Assembly: GCF_003412465.1 (NCBI RefSeq)
Contig: NZ_QTJV01000008.1
Location: forward strand, 124,001 to 188,000
Direction of reading: 5' to 3'
Origin: Chitinophaga silvisoli
Lineage (GTDB): Bacteria; Bacteroidota; Bacteroidia; Chitinophagales; Chitinophagaceae
Length of the DNA: 64,000 bases
The stretch's first letter is position 1. Every line of letters begins with the position of its first letter. Positions 18,367-25,983 of this stretch are shown one piece after another. The notes under the pieces were generated by a model. The model had not been told where the DNA came from and did no database searches. It was given only the letters and a program-made list of their open reading frames with translations. Made by a program: the position numbers and the translations under genes.

Positions 18367-18396
18367 TTGGTAATTAAATATTTTTGTGCATCTTTG
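18367..18396 (+). promoter_or_regulatory. Promoter of the tRNA-Arg gene
   Basis: TTG at 18367-18369, a 19-bp spacer and CATCTTTG at 18389-18396 fit the Bacteroidota -33/-7 pattern with one mismatch. The tRNA begins about 22 nt further on. Confidence 0.5.
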
Positions 18397-18418
18397 CACT
18401 CCCTTGAAAAACGGGAAT

Positions 18419-18492
18419 GGCTTCGTAGCTCAACTGAATAGAGCATCTGACTACGGATCAGAAGGTTTCTGGTTTGAATCCAGACGAGGTCA
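18419..18492 (+). tRNA. tRNA-Arg (anticodon ACG)
   Basis: A 74-nt cloverleaf: acceptor GGCTTCG / CGAGGTC (with G-T pairs), D-stem GCTC/GAGC, anticodon stem TCTGA/TCAGA with loop CTACGGA (anticodon ACG), 5-nt variable loop AGGTT, and T-stem TCTGG/CCAGA with loop TTTGAAT. The discriminator is A and no CCA is encoded. The wobble A would be deaminated to inosine to read CGN codons. Confidence 0.95.
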
Positions 18493-18500
18493 CAAAAAGG

Positions 18501-18532
18501 AAAGGATTGCATAATTTATGTGATCCTTTTTT
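18501..18532 (+). terminator. Terminator after tRNA-Arg
   Basis: AAAGGAT / ATCCTTT, with an inner CAT/ATG pairing, is followed by a T run 8 nt after the tRNA. Confidence 0.7.
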
Positions 18533-18636
18533 GTTTTATGGGGAATTTTTGAGGCTGCTATGAACGGCGTTAATGCAAATTGGAATTTTTTTAAAGCCTG
18601 ATGACTGTATTTACAACAGTCACCAGACCATTGCCT

Positions 18637-20106
18637 TTAGATCGCTGATCTTATTTTATTGAGAATCTCCTTTATATCCTCAATGGTCGTCAGGGGGTTC
18701 AGAATCGTAAATTTCAGATAGAATTTCCCATCTACCTTTGTACTTGCCACCAGGACTTCCCCACTAAAGAATAACTGCTCTTTTATCTTCTTATTCAGTT
18801 CACATGGAGATACATTGAGCTTAGCCGGATAATATCTAAAGACTAATACCCCGAGATCGCTATGACTCAGCAATTGAAAATCTACCTGCTCTTCTATTAA
18901 GCATGCCGCTTCTTCCGCGGTGTCAATAATTGTATCTGTATAGGCACCCAGTTGCTGCCGGCCCATGAGGCGTAAGGTAAACCAGAGTTTTAAAGCATCG
19001 AATCTTCTTGTGCTCTGAGTGACTGATTTATTGATCTGCGCAGGCAGTGCATCATAATCCTGTTCTTTTGGATTCAGGTAATCTGCATGGTGCCTGATAA
19101 TATTCAGGTGGAGCCTGTTCCGTACGATGAAGGCACTGGAACTGATTGGCTGGAAGAAAGATTTGTGGTAATCGATCGTCACAGAATCGGCTCGTTCAAT
19201 CCCATCCAGTAAATACCTGTATTTGTCCGTCAGGAGCAGGCCGCAGCCGTAGGCCGCATCGATATGATACCATAACTGATGGCGTTGTGCTATGCCTGCA
19301 ATGCCGGCTAAAGGATCGACATTACCGAAGTCGGTAGTACCGGCAGTAGCTATTACAGCAATGGGGATGTTACCCAGTTGACGTTCTTTTTGGATAGCTG
19401 CTTCAAGGGCACCCAGGTCCATTCTGAAACGTTCATCGGTAGCCACTTTTATGACTGCCTGCTCACCTAAACCCATCAGGGATGCATTCTTCTGGTTACT
19501 GAAGTGTGCCTTTTCAGAAACAAATATTCTGAACCTACTGGCTTCTATAGGGTGACCATCCAATTTGATGTTGTGATGCAGGTAGGTTAATGCATAATAA
19601 TCTCTTGCCAGGAGTAAGCCCATCATATTACTTTGGGAACCGCCAGCGGTGAACACACCATCACATTGGTCATCGTAGCCGATTTGTTGTCCGGTCCAGT
19701 CAATGAGTTTACGTTCCATAAAGGTGCCTCCGGCACTTTGATCGTAGGTATCCTGGCTGCTGTTGATGGCGCTGATGATCACTTCTGCCGCCAGGGCGGG
19801 TATGACTACTGGACAATTGAGATGTGCGATGTATTGAGGCAGGTGGAAAGCGGTGGCGTGTTGGATGTATAAGCGATCTACCTCTTCGAACAGGCTTTCG
19901 TAATCAGGAAGTGGGGTGTCGAAGTCCACTTCTCTGAATTGGGCCAGTAAGGCGGCAGGTCTGATGCCGCTGAAAGGGCGTTTGTTATTTTCGAGGAAAG
20001 CTGTCACACGCGCTGCAGCAGCTGTGATAGCGGCGTTGTATTCCGCCGAGGCACCTCCGTAGAACAGGTCTTTTACTGGTGCGGCGATCAAAGTGGGTTG
20101 ATTCAT
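18637..20106 (-). CDS. PLP-dependent group II decarboxylase (lysine/hydroxylysine/diaminobutyrate type)
   Basis: 489 aa, aspartate aminotransferase fold type I. Seen: substrate-entry region FHLPQYIAHLNCP (about 87-99), TAGGSQSN (153-160), TAGTTDFG (254-261), PLP-contacting Asp in HIDAAYG (D283), and the Schiff-base Lys in DYHKSFFQP (K315). Homologues make cadaverine or 1,3-diaminopropane for hydroxamate siderophores. Here the preceding gene is a clavaminate-synthase-like amino-acid hydroxylase. I recall that decarboxylases beside such lysine hydroxylases accept hydroxylysine, so a hydroxylated cadaverine is the best guess. Last gene of the siderophore operon. Confidence 0.85.
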   Translation of the reverse strand: MNQPTLIAAPVKDLFYGGASAEYNAAITAAAARVTAFLENNKRPFSGIRPAALLAQFREVDFDTPLPDYESLFEEVDRLYIQHATAFHLPQYIAHLNCPVVIPALAAEVIISAINSSQDTYDQSAGGTFMERKLIDWTGQQIGYDDQCDGVFTAGGSQSNMMGLLLARDYYALTYLHHNIKLDGHPIEASRFRIFVSEKAHFSNQKNASLMGLGEQAVIKVATDERFRMDLGALEAAIQKERQLGNIPIAVIATAGTTDFGNVDPLAGIAGIAQRHQLWYHIDAAYGCGLLLTDKYRYLLDGIERADSVTIDYHKSFFQPISSSAFIVRNRLHLNIIRHHADYLNPKEQDYDALPAQINKSVTQSTRRFDALKLWFTLRLMGRQQLGAYTDTIIDTAEEAACLIEEQVDFQLLSHSDLGVLVFRYYPAKLNVSPCELNKKIKEQLFFSGEVLVASTKVDGKFYLKFTILNPLTTIEDIKEILNKIRSAI

Positions 20107-20168
20107 GATTGATTCATTTTTATAAAAGTGCTGTCAGGGTAATGAAGATGAAAGGTTGGATATATATT

Positions 20169-21296
20169 TTATTTGAACAGGCTTCCATAATGTTCTTCCA
20201 TTATTAAATAAGGGTCATCCGTATGCGTTACCCCTCTGATCCCTATAAGACTCGTCTTACTCATCATTCGCAGCATCATTCGCCGCTCGCATTTCACCAT
20301 CCGGTCATTCTCTTTTCTAAACCCGGCCACAAACGCATTTCTTCCATGTGCACATAAATGGTTGTTCACAAAAATGAGATCTCCTGACTCAGGGATAAAA
20401 TCATTGTAAATCAATTGCCGTGCCTCCTCCCAGAAATGCCGCAAATGCGCCATGGCTTCCGGAGTCTGATCCGCTGCTTCATTATAGATTTGTTCGGCTG
20501 CATCGAAACGGATAAAGGGATGTTCCCTGTTGCCGTATAATACGGCAGTAGTGACCTCTTCTCCTTTTGCCATATCAGTTTCATAGTTGGCATCCTTCGG
20601 ACATTTATAAATAGGCCGGAACAAGGACCCCATCTCCTCTCCCAGCGAACCATGTGAACGGATGCTATACAGTGAGCTGGGCACATTCTCTTCATTCCTT
20701 AAAAAAAGAAAACTGAGGAAATCAGCTGCGTTAAAGAGAAATGCGTCTTCAGTATGCACAAACAGGTCAGTTCTTGAGCCGGACCCGGTCTGGGTGAAAT
20801 TCATCTTCTCATCGGGGATGATGGCATGCAGCAAGCCTCCACCTTTACGCTGGGCATAATACTGGACTGGTTTGGAAGGTACTGCTCCATGCAATAAGGC
20901 ACAGATAAATCCATAGCGATTAATCCTCGTATAATCCATCTGTTTATAAGATGGCGGCGTGGGTCCCAGCTGATCCTGGTCTACATTTACCAGGCCTCTT
21001 AAAACAATCGCGCCATATTGGGAAGCGGAGAAGTCGGTACCGAAATTACTTAGCAGACGGGAAATACGCTCCGGCAATAACTGGAATGCATGCAAATGTA
21101 ATTCTGCTATGAAGGCCGGGTTTTCGTAAGTGCCGAATGCCAGGGCCAGCATGTCGCCTAATTTTGTCAGGGCAGCGCGCTCGCGGGGAGTGATATCTAT
21201 GATGAAAGGTGCCATTGGCGGGTAAGTGCGTGTTACGGGACGTAACACATCATGCATGGGTTCCATCATTGGTATGTTCGCTATATTGGGTTCCAT
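20169..21296 (-). CDS. Fe(II)/2-oxoglutarate amino-acid hydroxylase, probably lysine (KDO type)
   Basis: 375 aa, clavaminate-synthase-like (AsnO/VioC/TauD superfamily). The iron ligands are readable as an HxE pair in VHTEDAF (H181, E183) and a distal His in NNHLCAHGRNAF (H317), with Arg residues in CERRMMLRM for 2-oxoglutarate. HxE rather than HxD is usual in this subgroup. I recall that Chitinophaga and Flavobacterium members hydroxylate free L-lysine at C4. Adjacency to a diamine-forming decarboxylase in a siderophore operon supports lysine as substrate. Regiochemistry cannot be read from the sequence. Confidence 0.75.
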   Translation of the reverse strand: MEPNIANIPMMEPMHDVLRPVTRTYPPMAPFIIDITPRERAALTKLGDMLALAFGTYENPAFIAELHLHAFQLLPERISRLLSNFGTDFSASQYGAIVLRGLVNVDQDQLGPTPPSYKQMDYTRINRYGFICALLHGAVPSKPVQYYAQRKGGGLLHAIIPDEKMNFTQTGSGSRTDLFVHTEDAFLFNAADFLSFLFLRNEENVPSSLYSIRSHGSLGEEMGSLFRPIYKCPKDANYETDMAKGEEVTTAVLYGNREHPFIRFDAAEQIYNEAADQTPEAMAHLRHFWEEARQLIYNDFIPESGDLIFVNNHLCAHGRNAFVAGFRKENDRMVKCERRMMLRMMSKTSLIGIRGVTHTDDPYLIMEEHYGSLFK

Positions 21297-21337
21297 ATGT
21301 TTTCATTTTAGAAAGTGGATGTTGATATTGCTGACAG

Positions 21338-22324
21338 TTAAATGGTGGAGGATGATATGCCTTCCAGTTTAGAATTGGACGGTGATACCTCTTCCTTTTT
21401 AAATAGTGGATGTAGATAATTCTGCCAGGCTTCATCTCTGTAGGCAGCAGCCATTTTGCCACCATCTCTATGATTCCAGCCAGGAGGTTTGAGGACATAG
21501 CGTATTTTATCGATCAGGCGGGGTGCAGACCGGATATCTCTCCATAAATCCCGCCAGAGTAATAATTGTACCTGCCAGAGGCTCTTTGAATTGATCTCTT
21601 CACTTAGGATACCATACACCGGCTTTATATCATCCAGCTCCGTCTGGAAGGTGCCAAAGATCTTATCCCAGATAGAGAAGGTCTCCCCATAGTTTCTATC
21701 CAGGTAGATATAATTTTTGGCATGATGTACCCTATGAACCGATGGTGTGATGAACAGGTATTCCAGCAATCGTTGTTTGCCGACATAGCGGTCAAAATGA
21801 TCATTGACATGCTCATACAAACCATATAGTCTGGCGATGGATTCGCAAATGAAGATCATGAACGGATCAAAACCTAAGATGGGCAGCCAGATAATGGTGA
21901 GGGGGATATGGAGGAACCCAAGGAATGATCCCCGCACAGCGACCGTTAGTTTCATTTCTTCGGCCGTGTGATGGACACCATGGATACACCAGAAGAAACG
22001 TACCTGGTGGCCTAAGAGGTGGACAAGCCAGAACATGAAATCGTATACCAGGTAGGCCAGGATCCAGATGTACCAGGCATCGCTGAGCGTGGTGAGCCGG
22101 TATTGGTAGAGCCAGGTCATAGTGCCGAAAATCATCACCTTGCCCAGGAAGAAGTAGGGAATGCTGTCAAGTACATAAGAGAAGACATTCACCCAACCTT
22201 CGCGGTTGCTTTCCATTTTTTTACTGATCACCAGTAATAGCCATTCTGTTATTACAAGGCCTAATACGACATAGCCGAAGATGCCCTGTAGTTTGCCGAG
22301 TAAGATGGGGAGATAAGTAGTCAT
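21338..22324 (-). CDS. Sterol desaturase / fatty acid hydroxylase superfamily membrane protein
   Basis: 328 aa with about four to five membrane helices in the first 190 residues and the three His clusters of the di-iron superfamily: HLLGH, HGVHH and HRVHH, plus HVNDH between them. Members hydroxylate or desaturate sterols, fatty acids, alkylglycerols or carotenoids at the membrane. This one overlaps the nitroreductase gene by 4 bp (ATGA) and is inside the siderophore operon, where such a protein is unexpected. It may modify a fatty-acyl tail or the diamine chain of the siderophore; this is inference. The C-terminal roughly 80 residues are soluble and unassigned. Confidence 0.8.
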   Translation of the reverse strand: MTTYLPILLGKLQGIFGYVVLGLVITEWLLLVISKKMESNREGWVNVFSYVLDSIPYFFLGKVMIFGTMTWLYQYRLTTLSDAWYIWILAYLVYDFMFWLVHLLGHQVRFFWCIHGVHHTAEEMKLTVAVRGSFLGFLHIPLTIIWLPILGFDPFMIFICESIARLYGLYEHVNDHFDRYVGKQRLLEYLFITPSVHRVHHAKNYIYLDRNYGETFSIWDKIFGTFQTELDDIKPVYGILSEEINSKSLWQVQLLLWRDLWRDIRSAPRLIDKIRYVLKPPGWNHRDGGKMAAAYRDEAWQNYLHPLFKKEEVSPSNSKLEGISSSTI

Positions 22325-22923
22325 GTTAACCAGGTCACTTTTTTCTCAATCCCTGTTCGCCGTTTATTAGAAGTATATGTTTCCAGGTCATAATAACCCA
22401 TGTAGAAAAACCCGAGGCATCTCTCATTTTCTGCCAGTTCAAAGCGGTCCGCGTAGGCGATGCAGGCGGAACAGCTATCCCAGTAGCCGCCTATATCGTA
22501 GGCGGTACAGGTGAGGGCCATGTTTTGTACAGCGCAGGCTACAGCCGCCAGTTCTTCCCACTCTTCGATCACTACCTTTGTGCTGCGGCGCATGATGATG
22601 ACGATGATGCATCCTGCCCGCGAGGGGTAGTTGATCAGGCGCTCGTACTGGCCTTTGTAGTAGTCCGCGAGGTAGCTGCCGAACTGTTTTAGTTGCTCGC
22701 CCTGTAGAACAATGAAGCGCCAGGGCTGGGTCATTTTATAATTGGGTGCCCAAATGGCATTGGTTAATACTTCTTCTATAAGCGGTTTGGGAACAGGTTT
22801 ATCAATGTAGTAATCAGCGAAGATGCTTCGGCGATTACGGATGATGTCTGCAAGTAATGCACCCTTTGGCTGCATTACTTCAATGCGGTCTGTTGCACAG
22901 GCAGTAAGATCCTTGTTATGCAT
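22321..22923 (-). CDS. Nitroreductase family flavoprotein
   Basis: 200 aa (about 184 if translation starts at the Met at 22875). The FMN-binding pattern is RRSIFADYYIDKPVPKPLIEEVLTNAIWAPN and TQPWRFIVLQ, with a C-terminal LGFFYMGY. Nitroreductases use FMN and NAD(P)H. It overlaps the synthetase gene by 8 bp and the desaturase-like gene by 4 bp, so it is translationally coupled in the siderophore operon. It could reduce the ferric complex, process an N-oxidised intermediate or introduce a double bond; none is proven. BluB, which makes the lower ligand of B12, is in the same superfamily but the context argues against it. Confidence 0.8.
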   Translation of the reverse strand: MHNKDLTACATDRIEVMQPKGALLADIIRNRRSIFADYYIDKPVPKPLIEEVLTNAIWAPNYKMTQPWRFIVLQGEQLKQFGSYLADYYKGQYERLINYPSRAGCIIVIIMRRSTKVVIEEWEELAAVACAVQNMALTCTAYDIGGYWDSCSACIAYADRFELAENERCLGFFYMGYYDLETYTSNKRRTGIEKKVTWLT

Positions 22924-24808
22924 GCGAAAAGGACACGTTTGCTTTTTTATAAACAGCTATCGGGTTCCTCAACATACCTGCCAATTGAAGGCTGCCAGCC
23001 GGATCTGCCAGGTCGACCATCTGCTTATTGTTGCGCAGCTGTAAACGGTTCAGACAACTCAATATAAATTCCTCTGCGAAGAGGTCGTATTGTTCAAATT
23101 TCTCTGCATGTTCAGGATGATCCTCCTGATAAGCGTGAATCGTGGCGGCTACCAGTTGCCAGAATTTATCTTCCGGATAGTCACAATGTTCTACAAGGAT
23201 CTGGCCTATGAAACGGAAGAAGCAATCAAATACATCTGTGAGAATGCTAAGTGCTCTTAACTCTTCAGGAACAGTTACACAGATCCTTCTACCCTTTTCA
23301 GGTATTTCTTCTTTGTAGCTAAATACCCCTATCTCTTCCGTTATGTCTTTCATGATGGCTTTTACGGGTACATGGTTTTCCATTACCAGGATCAGGTTTT
23401 CGCCATGAGGCATAAATACGAGGTCATGTTCGTAGAAGCAATGCAACAATGGAGTGAGGTAAGCCTGTAAATATTTTCTTAACCAGTCAGTTGTACTGAT
23501 ACCGGCAGCTTTGATCAGTTCATGCAATAAGGAGTTGCCATTGAAATCGATGTGGAGTAGTGCAGCCATGGTCATGAGTTGCTGACCAGGTTGTAACACC
23601 GTGGCTGGACTTTCACGCCAAAGGGCAGCGAGCATTTTATTGTATGCGCTGGTTTTACCAAATGGTTCGTAGTACATGTTACGATAGCCGACAGTGGCGA
23701 CTTCACAGAGCAGGGTAAATCCAAGTTTTTGGATGTAAGGATCTGCTGCGATAGCTGATTTAATCCATTCTGTAATGGGAGGTGTGCTATCCATATAATA
23801 AGGTGTGAGGCCTCTTACAAATCCCATATTGAGTACGCCGATGGCGGTTTTGGTATAATGCTTATCAGGGTGGCTAAGATTATAGAAGGTGCGTATGGAT
23901 TGCTGTGCGCTGAAATCGTCTGGACCTTCGCCGAGGCAAATCAATAAATTATTGGCGATGTCAGGAGCGAATACCATGGCTAGTTTATTGTACCACTGCC
24001 AGGGATGTACCGGGATGAAAAAGTAATCAGCAGTATCTACGCCTTTCTCTTTCAGGACTTTGTTGAAAGCAGTCAGCGTGCGGTCGCCCAGTTCTTTTTC
24101 CATTAATAAGTTGTAAGGCAGCGTATCTACAGCGGCATAACCTGTTCTGCTTTTGTGACCTGCGAGCCAGATCAGGCGGATGGGCGCATCGGCTTCTGGG
24201 GCATAGGCCCGGTAGTCGTTAGCATCAAAGCCGATGCGGCCGTTGTTCGCTACGAAACAGGGATGACCGCTGTTCATGGCGTGTTCAAGGGTTTGGTAGC
24301 CGGCGTTTACGAGGTCTGATGAGGTGAGGGTATGGTTGGCCATCATGTAGGTGCTGCCATAGAGGGTGTTGGTGATCTCTTCAAGATAGCTGGGTAGCTG
24401 CGAGGTGGAGATATTTAACAGGTCTTTGAATTCGAGGATGAAGTGGAGGCTGTCGATGGCACCGCTTGATTTTTTCAGGGATGATTTGTCGATGTACCAG
24501 TGGTTCAGGCTGAGGATGCGGGCACGGAAGGTGTATGTGATTGGGTCGGAGGATTGGGTGTCAGGATTTGAGGTGGATTCTTTTGTATCTAATGCAGCTG
24601 TTGCAACCAGAGCTCCCGGTGCTGTCAGACGATAATATCCCCATCCCCCTTCTTCATATTCCAATACGGGTGCGAGCAACAGCTCGTGGGTAAACTCACT
24701 GATGATCTTACATACGTGCAACCTGTTGGCACATGCCCATAGCGCTGGTTGTAAATTGGCGACTACCTGTGCGGCTTGTTTCATACTATCATTTTTCATA
24801 CTTATCAA
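22916..24808 (-). CDS. IucA/IucC family NRPS-independent siderophore synthetase
   Basis: 630 aa. Family motifs: SGHPCFVANNGRIGF (about 180-194), IPVHPWQW (265-272), ATP/substrate loop SIRTFYN and KTAIGVLNMGFVRGL (about 304-334), and the metal/ATP motif MPHGENLILVMENH (466-479). The C-terminal ferric-reductase-like FhuF/palm region extends to the end. It condenses a carboxylate with an amine or hydroxylamine using ATP and is closest in kind to DesD/AlcC-type synthetases that join hydroxamate-bearing diamines. It overlaps the MFS gene by 4 bp. It is the only synthetase in the cluster, so the scaffold is probably an iterative oligomer or macrocycle. Confidence 0.92.
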   Translation of the reverse strand: MISMKNDSMKQAAQVVANLQPALWACANRLHVCKIISEFTHELLLAPVLEYEEGGWGYYRLTAPGALVATAALDTKESTSNPDTQSSDPITYTFRARILSLNHWYIDKSSLKKSSGAIDSLHFILEFKDLLNISTSQLPSYLEEITNTLYGSTYMMANHTLTSSDLVNAGYQTLEHAMNSGHPCFVANNGRIGFDANDYRAYAPEADAPIRLIWLAGHKSRTGYAAVDTLPYNLLMEKELGDRTLTAFNKVLKEKGVDTADYFFIPVHPWQWYNKLAMVFAPDIANNLLICLGEGPDDFSAQQSIRTFYNLSHPDKHYTKTAIGVLNMGFVRGLTPYYMDSTPPITEWIKSAIAADPYIQKLGFTLLCEVATVGYRNMYYEPFGKTSAYNKMLAALWRESPATVLQPGQQLMTMAALLHIDFNGNSLLHELIKAAGISTTDWLRKYLQAYLTPLLHCFYEHDLVFMPHGENLILVMENHVPVKAIMKDITEEIGVFSYKEEIPEKGRRICVTVPEELRALSILTDVFDCFFRFIGQILVEHCDYPEDKFWQLVAATIHAYQEDHPEHAEKFEQYDLFAEEFILSCLNRLQLRNNKQMVDLADPAGSLQLAGMLRNPIAVYKKANVSFSHA

Positions 24809-25983
24809 TTTTCATTATGTGCTAATACAGACCTTTGTGATGTCTGTGTTCTGATTATATAATAATACATGGCTGTTACCATGGCAAAGCCTGTAAAAGC
24901 TACCATAAATGGCATGCGCAGATTAAACTGGTCTACCAGTACCCCCGCCATGGTACTTGCTATTAATACTCCCATATTCTGGAAGAAATGGATTTTACTA
25001 TATTCGATTGCGTATGCTACCGGATCACTTACATGAAAAAGCAATGCATCGAAGCGTACTGCTGCCTGGAAGAAAGACCAGCCATAAATACAGCGGCCGA
25101 TAAACACTGCGCCAGCCATAGGATAGCCCTGCAATAACAAGCCTGCGAGTCCGAAGAGTAACGCTGAGATAATACCCTGGTATACATTGCGCTGTCCCTG
25201 GCGTTTCTTATTTACATAGAGGCCGATCATGGCGACTACTGCGGGAATGGCGTACACTGCACCGGAGAGCATTTGGCTATTGCTGTTTGTAAGGCTTTCC
25301 CAGTATTTTACAAAAAAGGGCCGGATAAGGAAGTCACTGAAGTAAAGGATCATGGTGACGATGCCTAATTTTAAGACCATTCCCTGTGGCCAGATACTGG
25401 TTTTGACCTGCTGTGTATTTTCTGCAGGTGGGATTGCTTCTGTAGTTTTCAGCAAATAGAGGCTCATACCTGATTGTATAAAATCGCCTGCTGCCATGCC
25501 AAGAAAGATCCATGCAGGCGAGAGCCAGTCGATGAGCATACCGCCAAAGACAGCACCGAGCACACTGCCGCAGTGAATGATCACTGCCAGCAGTCCGATA
25601 ATGCTGGTATGATCTTCTTTCTTTGTAATGCGCAGGATAAAAGGGTATACCAGCAGGTAACTTCCTTTAAAGACAATGATCGATAAGGAGACTATCCAGA
25701 ACTGTGTGTAGCTGGTGATAAAAAAGCAGGAGGCTGCTAAAATACCTGCTACCAGTTGCGTATATACGAGTATGCGCAGTTCTGATTTGCCTTTGGAGAG
25801 CCAGGCCCACAAGGGGAAGGCGATCATGACGGTGGCACATACGGTGCTGAAATAGAAGCCTACGGCTTTGGGATCAGTAATCCCAAACCGGGATTTGAAG
25901 AAATGAGGGTAGAAAGGGTGTAAAAGATAATCACTCACCACGGCTACGAGGGTCATGACGATCAGAAAATTCCTCACTTTCAT
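24805..25983 (-). CDS. MFS transporter, probable siderophore exporter
   Basis: 392 aa with about twelve hydrophobic segments. The N-terminus is MKVRNFLIVMTLVAVVSDYLLHPFYPHFFKSRFG; a positively charged loop GLYVNKKRQGQR lies in the middle. Major facilitator architecture. It overlaps both neighbours by 4 bp within the siderophore operon, as do exporters of aerobactin- and alcaligin-type siderophores. Export is more likely than uptake because a TonB receptor exists separately and no ABC permease is present. Confidence 0.85.
   Translation of the reverse strand: MKVRNFLIVMTLVAVVSDYLLHPFYPHFFKSRFGITDPKAVGFYFSTVCATVMIAFPLWAWLSKGKSELRILVYTQLVAGILAASCFFITSYTQFWIVSLSIIVFKGSYLLVYPFILRITKKEDHTSIIGLLAVIIHCGSVLGAVFGGMLIDWLSPAWIFLGMAAGDFIQSGMSLYLLKTTEAIPPAENTQQVKTSIWPQGMVLKLGIVTMILYFSDFLIRPFFVKYWESLTNSNSQMLSGAVYAIPAVVAMIGLYVNKKRQGQRNVYQGIISALLFGLAGLLLQGYPMAGAVFIGRCIYGWSFFQAAVRFDALLFHVSDPVAYAIEYSKIHFFQNMGVLIASTMAGVLVDQFNLRMPFMVAFTGFAMVTAMYYYIIRTQTSQRSVLAHNEN

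Noticed and set aside
22321..22923. Nitroreductase as BluB for dimethylbenzimidazole synthesis
   Set aside because: It is translationally coupled inside the siderophore operon, about 13 kb from the nearest cobalamin gene, and has no riboswitch. Not fully excluded without alignment.
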